A DNA stretch of 64,000 nucleotides, taken from positions 4,172 through 68,171 of the forward strand of contig DNTB01000080.1 in the NCBI GenBank assembly GCA_003499525.1. The letters run 5' to 3'. The notes below the pieces were generated by a model. The model did not search any database. It was not told where the DNA came from and saw nothing but the letters and a program-made list of their open reading frames with translations. The position numbers and the translations under genes are program-made. Origin of the DNA: Flavobacteriales bacterium. Lineage in GTDB: Bacteria; Bacteroidota; Bacteroidia; Flavobacteriales_G; Salibacteraceae. Shown here piece by piece: positions 8,153-17,151 of the stretch (positions within the stretch are counted from its first letter, which is position 1; each line of letters opens with the position of its first letter).

Positions 8153-11100
8153 TTAAAATATCAGGAGTGCTCCAATTTGAGTTCTCCTTGGTAGGTTATA
8201 AAATCTATAATCATTGACTGCCATGGAATACTGCTCTCTAAATGCTTGCGAATCCAGTTGGTTTTCAATATCGTTTTGCCAGATAGGAGAAGTGAGGTAA
8301 CCGTCGTCGTTTGGTGTTCCGGTATACCGATACACAGTATTGATATTTAAACTATTAAGTACGTTGAACATTTGTAGATATACATTAAGTTTCAGCGGTT
8401 TTTTGCCGTCTTTGTTCAATAAAATATCCTTGTCAACTCTCATATCGATAGAAAACTGCCATGGGAGTCTGGAGCCGTTGACAGTTCCTAATAGTAATGG
8501 TGTTCCTCCACCTGAAATCAAAGCATTACCCGTGGCTTCCGTTTGACGTGAATAGGGTGTTCCCGAACCTACATTAAACTGTAAGTTTGCACCGACCCCT
8601 TCGAGTATCTTGACATCATCAAAAATTCTGGGACCGTTGTATGCTTTTCCCGATCCGTAACGATAATCCAGAGTTGCTACAATGGTATGACGCTGATCGT
8701 AACCAAGAGGGACAGTACTTCTTAAGCTTGTTTTTCCAGAGCGAACTAGATTCAAAGCGCTGAAACTGTTCGATCCTGTACCTTCGGCAAATTGAAGGGT
8801 GTAGGCAAATCGAAGAGTAAGATTTTGTGTTTTTCTCAAATCGAATTTAAAAATTAACCCTTTAATTGTAGCGAAATCGATGTTTCCGAAGGTGAAATAC
8901 TGCCTCGGAAAGGCATCCTGAACGCCGATCAATTGAATCTGATCTCTGAATTCTCTATAGAAAGCTTCGATTGAAATGGCTGCAGAATTGGTGACTTTTT
9001 GCTTGAAACCAATGGAGTAGTCTATTACACGCTCTGGTCTTAAATTTGGGTTATTGGCAATGAAATCACCGGATTGCTGATCCAGATAATAATATTCATA
9101 CAAATCTAATCTTGCCACAGTTTGAGAACCCCGGTCTGTTGGACGGCGCGTAAGCACGTCATAATGAGCGTAGAATAACGCCTCTTCTGATATGGGGAAG
9201 GAGAATGAAATTCTGGGCATAAAATTGATCTGGGGGTCATAATCAACAAAAGATGCTGATGTCAACTGGTTGGAAGTGGTTTGATCCTTATCCTGCAGTA
9301 ATGGAATGGCCTGCCCGTTACTTCTTATGGTAGATGCATCAGACACTTCAGCACCTTCAGCACTATACCAGGTATCACCGTTACGGTAACCTGTAATTCT
9401 TGTTGGGCTTTGCACGTTGTCCACGTATACAACGTAGTTATCTCCGATGTTCCCGGGGACCTGATATCCGCCCTCCATCTCCGCTGCAAGATTGCGGGCT
9501 TCTTCTTCTCCTGCTCTTACTGTTGGGAAGAGAACGTAAGGATCAACCAATACAGATTGGTTAAGATCCAGTCGATCTACCCGCACACCAACATTAAAAA
9601 CAAGATCATCGTAAGCAAACTTATCCTGAATCCACCCTGCAATATAGTTCGGGCGAAATGCGTCCTGGGGCCGGGTGAAAACACCGTCTTCATTGGTTTG
9701 ATTGAAAAAATCATCCAAACTGGGCGAACCGGACTGTCTGTTGCCATAAGCATCATAACCGTAATAGTCAACTAAACGCCTACCGTTATTCAACAGTTCG
9801 TTGGTAGAGAAAAAGCTGATATCTAACTGATCAGGGCTCAGACTGTGAAAATCAATAAAATCAGTTCCATCAGGATCTAGCCCTAACGACTTTCTTAGAT
9901 TGTAGTCAAAGTAAGATTGTGCATCTGCTCCAATTTCCCCCTGATAATCTCCAGGGGAAGCATTTAATCTTTCGTAGCTAAGCTGTAAGAATGAACCAAG
10001 GGTATCTATGGTTGGGTTGAGTTCATCAAGGTTGGAAATATGGGAGTTTGCCCTCTGGTTACCTATGGTCCATAGTGCCCGTGGAGTCATTGAATAGTTC
10101 CTAATTGTTCTTTGTTCAAATTCAAAACCTAGAGATATGGAATGGTTTTTAACATCTGCCGATCCCATTATACTTACACGCACTTGTTCTGCTCTGCTTT
10201 TGATAAAACTGTTTTGTTCCCATGCATGGCTTCTCCAAACGGTATAGATGTCATTGACTTGGTCTCCGTTGATAAGACCTCCACCATTACGGATTTCATC
10301 TAAATTTTGAAGAATATCAGTATTCGTATTTGCATCCACAATGGGGTTTCCGTTTTCATCATATCCCTGCCATCCGGCAAAGTCATAATAGCCCTGCGTA
10401 TATTGCGAGAGGTAGGGGTTAATTGAGCTTCTTTCAAACCCAATTAACGTATCTGCAAAAGTCTGCTGTTTAATGTATACATTGGTTGAATTACTGTCCC
10501 ATCCCAGCTCATCACCGAGGTAAATGGGACCATTAAATGCCGGAATATGAGGTGCATATTGTCGTTCCTGAAACCTTCTGAATTGTCCGACATATCCATA
10601 GTTCCAGAAGTTGTCACCGTGGTTGGGGTCTTCTCTTCTGAAGTTGTCCTGATTGTAGTCAACCTGTACCGTGTAATATGCGTTTGAAATGGTGGATGAG
10701 TTGTCTGAATTATTAGAACCAAAACGTTGAGTGAAGCGACCAAAGACCCTCCAGTCTAAATCCTCCCTTCGGGGGTTATTATCATAAGAATATAGCGACA
10801 TATCGTATCCAGTTCCACCACCACGAAATTCTCTTCTTCTAATTTGATCCAACGTTCCTCCAAAGGTTAGGTTTGTATTCTTGCCCGTGTTGAAATCCAA
10901 CTTACCGTTCAATGTTAACGCCCTGGAATGAACATTTTGCCTGGTTCTTACTTTCTCGAACTGATCTAATCGGTAAAACTCCGCAGCACTGGCCACTCCC
11001 TGCCCAATTGGGCTTATAAGCACCGGGTTAGCCCTGAGCTCATCCAGAGCATCATCTTTGACCTTCCAAACCCCTATGGCACTTGGTCTGGGATCAACTC

Positions 11101-11986
11101 GATCATTATATAGCGCTCCGACAAAGAAACCTATTATCGGGGTAGTTTTCTTTCCTGTGCTGTCTTTTCTCATTAAAAGCGGACCTGAAATAGATGCCTC
11201 TACTCTATTTTCACCAAAAGCATCCAAACCCACCGCTTCGTTTCCGGATTTAAACCCTGAGGACAGCACCTCCACAGAGCCATAATACTTACTGGATGGG
11301 CCTTTTGTGGTTATACTGACGATACCTCCAGTAAAATCACCGTATTGTGCGGGGACACCTGCAAGGATAACGGAAACTTGTTCCATAGCAGCTTTTGGAA
11401 TAGCACTGGAACCAGTAATTCTCATACCGTCAATAAAGTAAACATTGGCATCATCGCGGGCACCTCTTGCATTGAAACTTCCTGAACCGTCATCCTGGGA
11501 AAAGGTTCCTCCGGTAGTCTGGGCCAGCTGTGCCGCTGAACGTGCAGGCATTTTCAAGAGATCTTCCTGGGTAATAGTAGTTTTATCCGCCGTATTATCC
11601 TTTTCAATTAATGGTACTTTGTACTCCACAACATCTACTACTCCTAATTGTGTCATAGCTGATGCCATTTTGATATCGACAAAACGGATTGCATCCGTAT
11701 TTACTACCACGCCATTGATCTGAACATCATTATATCCAACTGATGAAGCTTTAACCGTATACTTTCCAGGAGGAACAGGCTTGACTACATATTTACCATC
11801 AATATCGGATACACCACCCGTTACAAGTACTCCGTTCAACTCCACCGCCACATTGACGAAAGGAAGAGGTTCACCGGTTTCTTTGTCCAACACCTTACCT
11901 TGTAAGGCTCCCTGACCAGTCTGAGCGTAGGCGGCAGTTCCTATAATTATTATACTTACCAGAGATGCGAGTAGATTTCTAATCAT
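8153..11986 (-). CDS. TonB-dependent receptor with carboxypeptidase-regulatory-like N-terminal domain
   Basis: A 1277-aa outer-membrane receptor. A signal peptide (residues 1-21) is followed by a carboxypeptidase D regulatory-like beta-sandwich (about 25-110: GKVLDKETGEPLPFVNVAV), then a plug domain (about 120-235, with FNARGARDDANVYFIDGMR) and a long beta-barrel ending in the aromatic YNLPRRTQIGALLIF, as expected for Omp85-dependent insertion. The order is that of SusC/CirA-type receptors, but no SusD follows; the next gene is instead a giant secreted protein. The substrate cannot be told. It is the first gene of the three-gene operon, with a promoter at 12043-12072. Confidence 0.9.
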   Translation of the reverse strand: MIRNLLASLVSIIIIGTAAYAQTGQGALQGKVLDKETGEPLPFVNVAVELNGVLVTGGVSDIDGKYVVKPVPPGKYTVKASSVGYNDVQINGVVVNTDAIRFVDIKMASAMTQLGVVDVVEYKVPLIEKDNTADKTTITQEDLLKMPARSAAQLAQTTGGTFSQDDGSGSFNARGARDDANVYFIDGMRITGSSAIPKAAMEQVSVILAGVPAQYGDFTGGIVSITTKGPSSKYYGSVEVLSSGFKSGNEAVGLDAFGENRVEASISGPLLMRKDSTGKKTTPIIGFFVGALYNDRVDPRPSAIGVWKVKDDALDELRANPVLISPIGQGVASAAEFYRLDQFEKVRTRQNVHSRALTLNGKLDFNTGKNTNLTFGGTLDQIRRREFRGGGTGYDMSLYSYDNNPRREDLDWRVFGRFTQRFGSNNSDNSSTISNAYYTVQVDYNQDNFRREDPNHGDNFWNYGYVGQFRRFQERQYAPHIPAFNGPIYLGDELGWDSNSTNVYIKQQTFADTLIGFERSSINPYLSQYTQGYYDFAGWQGYDENGNPIVDANTNTDILQNLDEIRNGGGLINGDQVNDIYTVWRSHAWEQNSFIKSRAEQVRVSIMGSADVKNHSISLGFEFEQRTIRNYSMTPRALWTIGNQRANSHISNLDELNPTIDTLGSFLQLSYERLNASPGDYQGEIGADAQSYFDYNLRKSLGLDPDGTDFIDFHSLSPDQLDISFFSTNELLNNGRRLVDYYGYDAYGNRQSGSPSLDDFFNQTNEDGVFTRPQDAFRPNYIAGWIQDKFAYDDLVFNVGVRVDRLDLNQSVLVDPYVLFPTVRAGEEEARNLAAEMEGGYQVPGNIGDNYVVYVDNVQSPTRITGYRNGDTWYSAEGAEVSDASTIRSNGQAIPLLQDKDQTTSNQLTSASFVDYDPQINFMPRISFSFPISEEALFYAHYDVLTRRPTDRGSQTVARLDLYEYYYLDQQSGDFIANNPNLRPERVIDYSIGFKQKVTNSAAISIEAFYREFRDQIQLIGVQDAFPRQYFTFGNIDFATIKGLIFKFDLRKTQNLTLRFAYTLQFAEGTGSNSFSALNLVRSGKTSLRSTVPLGYDQRHTIVATLDYRYGSGKAYNGPRIFDDVKILEGVGANLQFNVGSGTPYSRQTEATGNALISGGGTPLLLGTVNGSRLPWQFSIDMRVDKDILLNKDGKKPLKLNVYLQMFNVLNSLNINTVYRYTGTPNDDGYLTSPIWQNDIENQLDSQAFREQYSMAVNDYRFYNLPRRTQIGALLIF

Positions 11987-12042
11987 AATTATTTCAATTG
12001 AGCAATAGAGTTACCCTCAAATAAGGAGGCGGTAAAGATATA

Positions 12043-12072
12043 CAAATATGCTACTCAGTCAAAAGCAACAAA
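12043..12072 (-). promoter_or_regulatory. Bacteroidota-type promoter for the TonB receptor operon
   Basis: On the complement, TTTG (12069-12072) is followed after 18 bases by CATATTTG (12043-12050), a 7/8 match to the TAnnTTTG -7 element with correct -33 spacing. CATATTTG occurs twice here as a direct repeat (12043-12050 and 12069-12076), the upstream copy supplying the -33 TTTG. The predicted leader is about 50 nt. Confidence 0.45.
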
Positions 12073-12261
12073 TATGCTCATAAATGATTGATTTTTAGTT
12101 ACTTACAATCGCAAAGTTCGTGTCTTATTCACCTCTTTAGTAGGCTTTTGGACTTCTTTTCTTCACAATTTCGTAGCACAATTTAAGTTTCATTAACATT
12201 GAATGCAACTCGATTTGAGGGAGTGGTAAAGATGCTTACATGAGTGACGAAAAAAAGATGA

Positions 12262-13023
12262 TCACATCAGTTTTTCGAAGATGCGGAGGAACTCATTTTT
12301 CTTACGTCTGCTAACGGGGATAGTTGTTCCATCGATCAGCTTTACATATCCACCTTCTCCTTTTAGGTACTCTTTGATAAAGCGTAGATTGATAAGATGA
12401 GATCGATGCACTCTGAAAAACGCAAAGGATTCAAGGAGCTCATCATAGTACTTTATACTCTTGGATATCAAAATTTTATCTCCATTTTTGATGTAAAATC
12501 TTGTGTAGTTTTCTAAAGATTCACACCGGATAATGTCCTTTATTTTTACGAAGCTCATTTTATCCATTGCTGGTAAAACGATGGTATCCAGATCGTTTTC
12601 GTCGAGGCTTTCGCTCAACATTCGAAGTCTTTCGTTTTCATGAATGTTTCTTTGATGTCTCTGACGCGCATTATTTACTGCTTCATTAAGATCGTCTGGA
12701 TCTATTGGTTTTAGCAGATAATCTACTGCACTCAATCGAAGTGCTCTTATGGCATATTCTTCATGTGCTGTAACAAAGATTACTGCCGGATCATTTTCAA
12801 GATGGGATAGCAATTCAAAACCGCTTTCGGTCCCCATTTCGACATCGAGAAATACCAATTCAGGTTGGTGTTCTTCTATCAGCTTTTTGGCCTTTAATAT
12901 ATTATTCGCGCTACCAAGAACCTGAACATGTTGAGTATATTGTTTGATGAGATGGCCAATATTTTCGCATGCTTTGACCTCATCATCAACGATAATCGCT
13001 CTTAAGGTTGGTATAGTGTTCAT
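12262..13023 (-). CDS. LytTR-family response regulator (LytR/AlgR type)
   Basis: A 253-aa regulator. The N-terminal receiver domain (about 1-120) has the acidic pair in VDDE, the phospho-acceptor Asp in VFLDVEMG and the conserved Lys in LLKPI. The C-terminal LytTR DNA-binding domain (about 150-253) shows IKDIIRCESLENYT and FFRVHRSHLINLRFI. It directly follows the histidine kinase gene and must be its partner. A GTG at 13029 overlapping the kinase stop (GTGA) is an alternative start; I prefer the ATG at 13023, which begins right before the receiver. Target genes are unknown. Confidence 0.9.
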   Translation of the reverse strand: MNTIPTLRAIIVDDEVKACENIGHLIKQYTQHVQVLGSANNILKAKKLIEEHQPELVFLDVEMGTESGFELLSHLENDPAVIFVTAHEEYAIRALRLSAVDYLLKPIDPDDLNEAVNNARQRHQRNIHENERLRMLSESLDENDLDTIVLPAMDKMSFVKIKDIIRCESLENYTRFYIKNGDKILISKSIKYYDELLESFAFFRVHRSHLINLRFIKEYLKGEGGYVKLIDGTTIPVSRRKKNEFLRIFEKLM

Positions 13024-13025
13024 GA

Positions 13026-15926
13026 TCACATTGTATTAGGCAAAGAAATAAAAACTTCTGTGCCTCTCGGGGTTCCATTACTGTCGTAGAGGTCTGTAAT
13101 TTTTATGGAATACTTCCTCTTGTACATTTTGGTTAAAACTTTCATTCTGGATTCTGTTATGGAAATACCTCTTGAAATTCTGTCTGGCAGGGCTCTTCCT
13201 CTATTTCTGGCCGCAACTCTTCCTATTCCGTTATCCTTAATTCTGATCTCCAGTCTTTGTCCGTTTTGAGTACAGATGATTTCCAGCTTTCCTTTACGTT
13301 CCAGATTGGAAAATCCATGCTTGATGGAGTTCTCAACGAATGGTTGCAGCAACATTGGTGGAAGAACAGCAGATTCGAGCAGTTCATCCGGATATACCTG
13401 AACTGAGCTTTCAAATAGACCCTCAAACCTCTTTTCTTCGAGTTCCAGGTACAATTTCAGGCTTTCCACTTCCTCTTCCAATAGAATCTCCGGATGTTTA
13501 GAATGCTCGAGGGTCATTCGGAATAATTTGGAGATCTTGGCCAGGTGTTGATTTGCGAGTTTTTTGTCGTTGCTGTTGATGTAGTGCTGAAGGGTATTCA
13601 AAACATTAAAGATGAAGTGCGGATTCATCTGAGACCTTAGAGCTTCGGCTTTTGCCTCTTCAATAGATCGTTGTAATTTTTCTCTTTCCCGGAACCGGTT
13701 CAAGCGTGCCTTCAGGATAAGGTACACAGCGAGAATTAAGGTTATAAATATCAGGGACCAGAACCACCATGTCAGCCAAATGGGTCGTTCTATTGAAAAA
13801 CTGAAAGTAGCGGGCATGGATGTCCAGACTCCATCGCTATTTGCCGCCATAATCTCTACTTCATATTCTCCCGGCTGAAGATTTGTAAAAGTGCAACTCC
13901 TCTCGGTTGATTCAGGAGACCACTCCTCATTAAATCCCTTCAATCGGTATTTGTAGACCGTTTTATCCGGATTGGACAAGCTGATAGCGCCATACTTGAA
14001 GGTAATATGATTATCGACAAAGCTCAACTCCTCACCATGTTTTAATAATGTGTCCTGAAAGAAAATTTGTGTCCCGAGTATTTGGAGAATAGGTTCGGTC
14101 TTGTTTCTTATATAGGATTTCTGATCGTATTGATAAATGCCGTCTACAGTACCAAACCATATGACACCGTTGGAGTCGCAATAGGCTCCATTGCAGTTGC
14201 ATTCTACTCCTGCAAACCCTTGATCAGGCCCATAAGCATCAATATTTATACTGCCGATGGAATAGTATCTTCTCAAATCTATTCTGTTCGCCCCTTGATT
14301 TGTTCCTACCCATAGAGCTGTGGAGTCTTTATTGAAAGTGAGTGAATATACCAGATTCGAGCTTAAACCGTCTTTTACACCCAGTCTGCTGTACGATGAA
14401 TCTGCCAGGTTAATGTGATAAACACCATTAAAAGTACCTATCCACAAATACCTGTCCCGATCTGGTAAAATTGCCAAAACGTTGTTGACTTCCATCCCTA
14501 TGGCCTTTCCGTAATTGAAGATTTGATCGCCTGATTTACAGTATAGCCCTCCCTGAAATATACCCACCCAGAGTTCCTTGTCACTAACGGAAGCAAGAGA
14601 CCACACCTGATGATCCGTTTCAAGACCAACTTCAAATCGTTTAATGGTATCATCAATTAGATATACAGCATTATCCCCTCCTGCCCAAAGCTTTCCCTCT
14701 GGGGATTGGTTCATACTGTAAATGTTATTGATCCTTATGCCATCGACCGATGTCAATTCGGTTTCATCTTCTTTACTTAAAAACCGAAGTCCATTCTCTG
14801 TTCCATAAACTATCTTCTGGTTCCATTCCTGAATAGCGTGAACGGTTCGAAAAGGCTCCAGTCCCTTAAATAAAGAACTGTAAAAGGATAAACCGTCATA
14901 TTTATACCCTCCATGGTTTTTAGTTCCAATCCAATAGTTTCCTTTACTATCCTGAGTAATCTGAAAAATAAAAGATCCTGGAACTGCTTCGGGTTTGCCG
15001 AGATTCAGAAAACTCGTAGATCCTGTTTTGTACAGTCCAAAATGAGTTCCTACCCATAGGTTTTTCTCACGGTCTACATAGAGGCATTCAATATTATTGG
15101 CTCCTATATTCTTTTCAATATTTACAATCTGAGATTCCTGGTTGGCCCTTCTAATGAGCCCTATGGAAGTAGCAAGCCATAGTATTCCCCGGTGGTCTAT
15201 TTTCAGGTTTCGGGCGGGAATGGTGAGCAATGGGTCATTTGCATACTCTACGGTAGAGCTGGCAAAGAGAATTTCGGCAAGACCTTTTTCGGAGGCTATA
15301 TAGAGTGCGTCTCTGTCCGTTTCCAGGTCGAAGACCTGAGTGTCATGAGTATTTTTCAAGCAATCCCAACTATCACCATCGGTAATAAAAAGTCCCATAT
15401 CTGTTGCCGCCCAATACACACTATCATAGTAAACGATGTCTAAAACCTTGAACATCTCTGAGTTTTCAAGATGATTCCAGTCGCCAGAACTTCCTGTCCA
15501 GATTCCATTGTCAGTTCCAAGCCATAGTTTTCCGTTGTGGTAAACAATGGCGTTGACCGATAAGTTTGGATCACTATCATCAAGAGTATCCCGCCGAAAT
15601 GTTTCTTGATCGTACACATACAAGCCATCATTTGTGCCAATAAGCCATTCATTTACTTGTATCTGGTTGATGCACTTGACCCAGGTACTTTTAAGACCTT
15701 CCTCCGGGCCAAAGTTGACAAAATCATACCCATCATAAGAGCTGAGCCCGCCATAGCCCCCAACAAGCAGCCTGCCCGTCGAATCCTGAAAAATACAATT
15801 GACCTGAATAAACGGCAATCCTTCCTGAACTGAATAATGACGAAAGAATGGTGACTGTCCCAGGAGCGTGAGCCCGGTTAATTGTGTGGTGAGCAGGAAT
15901 AATATCGCAGACTGATATTTTATCAA
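13026..15926 (-). CDS. Two-component sensor histidine kinase with periplasmic beta-propeller and Y_Y_Y domain (LytS-type kinase)
   Basis: A 966-aa sensor. After a signal peptide come about 600 residues of two-component-regulator propeller repeats (many copies of LWVGTxxGL), a Y_Y_Y beta-sandwich (around YKYRLKGFNEEWS), a single membrane helix (WWFWSLIFITLILAVYLIL), a His_kinase domain with the phospho-acceptor in SQMNPHFIFNVLNTLQ (about residue 770) and an ATPase domain with the N box FVENSIKHGF. Like SusR/hybrid-type sensors it probably reads an extracellular ligand, but it has no fused receiver. The only start in frame is a TTG at 15926 that overlaps the upstream stop as TTGA, suggesting coupled translation. 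Confidence 0.9.
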   Translation of the reverse strand: MIKYQSAILFLLTTQLTGLTLLGQSPFFRHYSVQEGLPFIQVNCIFQDSTGRLLVGGYGGLSSYDGYDFVNFGPEEGLKSTWVKCINQIQVNEWLIGTNDGLYVYDQETFRRDTLDDSDPNLSVNAIVYHNGKLWLGTDNGIWTGSSGDWNHLENSEMFKVLDIVYYDSVYWAATDMGLFITDGDSWDCLKNTHDTQVFDLETDRDALYIASEKGLAEILFASSTVEYANDPLLTIPARNLKIDHRGILWLATSIGLIRRANQESQIVNIEKNIGANNIECLYVDREKNLWVGTHFGLYKTGSTSFLNLGKPEAVPGSFIFQITQDSKGNYWIGTKNHGGYKYDGLSFYSSLFKGLEPFRTVHAIQEWNQKIVYGTENGLRFLSKEDETELTSVDGIRINNIYSMNQSPEGKLWAGGDNAVYLIDDTIKRFEVGLETDHQVWSLASVSDKELWVGIFQGGLYCKSGDQIFNYGKAIGMEVNNVLAILPDRDRYLWIGTFNGVYHINLADSSYSRLGVKDGLSSNLVYSLTFNKDSTALWVGTNQGANRIDLRRYYSIGSINIDAYGPDQGFAGVECNCNGAYCDSNGVIWFGTVDGIYQYDQKSYIRNKTEPILQILGTQIFFQDTLLKHGEELSFVDNHITFKYGAISLSNPDKTVYKYRLKGFNEEWSPESTERSCTFTNLQPGEYEVEIMAANSDGVWTSMPATFSFSIERPIWLTWWFWSLIFITLILAVYLILKARLNRFREREKLQRSIEEAKAEALRSQMNPHFIFNVLNTLQHYINSNDKKLANQHLAKISKLFRMTLEHSKHPEILLEEEVESLKLYLELEEKRFEGLFESSVQVYPDELLESAVLPPMLLQPFVENSIKHGFSNLERKGKLEIICTQNGQRLEIRIKDNGIGRVAARNRGRALPDRISRGISITESRMKVLTKMYKRKYSIKITDLYDSNGTPRGTEVFISLPNTM

Positions 15927-16348
15927 AATTTTGGCCTGTTGATTATGGCGTCATAAATAATCATTTTCCTCAGATCAAGATGGATCTTCTCCTGATGGTC
16001 TGACGTTGTTTTGATTTCCCCAATCTTGATCAAATCCCTGGAGGCTGCTTTCCTTGACGTGTCGATATCCTCATGTAAAAGTCCTGTGTAACTCGAATAC
16101 AATGAGGTAGGTCTACTTCTTGTTTCCGTAGATTGAACCGTTGTTGGTTCATCATAGATTACATCCTTATCGCTTCGATACTGAATTTCATCAACCTCGT
16201 ACTCGGGTTCAGGATCAATATTAAATTGTTCCCGAATTTGCTGTTCTAAAGTGGATTTAGAATCTCCTTTCTTTTTCTTTTTTCCAAAAACTCCCGCTAA
16301 GATTGAGATTAGCAGAAATACAATATAAAACCAATCAGATACATCCAT
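15923..16348 (-). CDS. Small membrane-anchored protein of unknown function
   Basis: A 141-aa protein with one N-terminal membrane helix (about residues 6-20, FYIVFLLISILAGVF), a basic stop-transfer patch (KKKKKGD), a low-complexity acidic middle region and a conserved-looking end LRKMIIYDAIINRPKF. Proteins with this layout and a final IIYDAIINRP-like motif are common in Bacteroidota, but I know no function for them. It is the first gene before the sensor kinase and overlaps it by 4 bp, which may indicate only shared transcription. Confidence 0.7.
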   Translation of the reverse strand: MDVSDWFYIVFLLISILAGVFGKKKKKGDSKSTLEQQIREQFNIDPEPEYEVDEIQYRSDKDVIYDEPTTVQSTETRSRPTSLYSSYTGLLHEDIDTSRKAASRDLIKIGEIKTTSDHQEKIHLDLRKMIIYDAIINRPKF

Positions 16349-16351
16349 ATT

Positions 16352-16627
16352 CTAATATTTACGAAACCACTTCTTGTAAAACGGCTCTCCCTTGACCTCC
16401 CGGTTCTTTTTTGCCTTTTTCCTGGATTTTTTCATCCTTTTTTGAGTGGCTTTTGATTGTATTTTTAGGTGTTGTTTTCTTAGATTCTCTTCTTCCTTTT
16501 TCTGTCTCCTGGCCTCTTTGATCTCCTGCTTTTCCGCCTGCTTCATTCTTTTCTTATTGTTGATCTTTTCCTGAGCGGGAGCATGCAAAACCATAAAGAA
16601 TAAGGGTAAAATTAATGCAATACGCAT
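16352..16627 (-). CDS. Small secreted Lys/Glu-rich protein, unknown function
   Basis: A 91-aa protein. The start at 16627 gives a clean signal peptide (RIALILPLFFMVLHAPAQ, cut after APAQ); a longer frame starting at 16672 would bury it and overlap the divergent gene. The mature part is a highly charged predicted helix or coiled coil (KRMKQAEKQEIKEARRQKKE and similar) ending YKKWFRKY. The basic, repetitive composition suggests binding to an acidic polymer such as nucleic acid, peptidoglycan-linked polymer or LPS, but nothing specific can be said. It ends 3 bp before the next small membrane-protein gene and probably belongs to the same operon. Confidence 0.6.
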   Translation of the reverse strand: MRIALILPLFFMVLHAPAQEKINNKKRMKQAEKQEIKEARRQKKEEENLRKQHLKIQSKATQKRMKKSRKKAKKNREVKGEPFYKKWFRKY

Positions 16628-16670
16628 AGCATATTCCAACCTATTCTTATTTTTCGGCGTTTTATTGAGC

Positions 16671-17096
16671 ATGAAGAGATTCTTATCCAGCTTTTTTATT
16701 CTTTTTACAACGCTTTTTTTTAACGGTTGTAATCAGAGCGAAGTTATTCCATCACTTCCCAATGTGCCAGTTAATATAAGATTAAACATCAACAATCCAT
16801 CAAACTTTGATCTAGGTGTGATTGGCGGATGGCAATATGTCAACGGAGGCTCTGGAGGCATTGTTGTTTACCGTTTGGATGAGAACACTTTCAAATCCTA
16901 CGACCGACATTGCACGTATCAGCCCGAAAATTATTGTATTGTAGCCGTGGATTCTACAAACTTTGCACTGGAAGATCCTTGCAGTGGCTCAAGGTTTGCT
17001 CTGAGTGATGGTAGCGTAATGAACGGGCCGGCAAGCTACCCTTTACTACAATATTCTACCACCTTCGATGGTGTTTTCGTACAGATATCAAACTAA
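16671..17096 (+). CDS. Rieske-like lipoprotein with degenerate cluster motif
   Basis: A 141-aa lipoprotein with signal peptide and lipobox FFNGC (Cys near residue 20). The body resembles the Bacteroidota Rieske-fold lipoproteins: a LPNVPVNIRLNINNP opening, GGSGGIVVYRLDENTF, then Cys at DRHC and a later loop PCSGSRFALSDGSV followed by GPASYPLLQY. A working Rieske centre needs CxH and CxxH; here the histidines are absent (HC is reversed and CSGSRF replaces CxxH), so a [2Fe-2S] cluster is unlikely in the usual form. The start is the ATG at 16671 rather than the TTG two codons upstream. Confidence 0.65.
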   Translation: MKRFLSSFFILFTTLFFNGCNQSEVIPSLPNVPVNIRLNINNPSNFDLGVIGGWQYVNGGSGGIVVYRLDENTFKSYDRHCTYQPENYCIVAVDSTNFALEDPCSGSRFALSDGSVMNGPASYPLLQYSTTFDGVFVQISN

Positions 17097-17097
17097 A

Positions 17098-17129
17098 AAT
17101 CCCTTCACTCACATTTGAGCGAAGGGATT
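17098..17129 (-). terminator. Rho-independent terminator between the Rieske-like gene and ahcY
   Basis: Arms AATCCCTTC and GAAGGGATT form a 9-bp stem, extended inside by CTCA/TGAG. On the complement it is followed by TTTTTAGTTT, so it mainly serves ahcY, but the symmetric stem may act both ways for the two convergent genes. Confidence 0.8.
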
Positions 17130-17151
17130 CTCACTATTTATTCGGTACGGC

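Noticed and set aside
8153..11986. TonB receptor as part of a polysaccharide-utilisation locus
   Set aside because: No SusD-like gene, glycoside hydrolase or sugar transporter is next to it.
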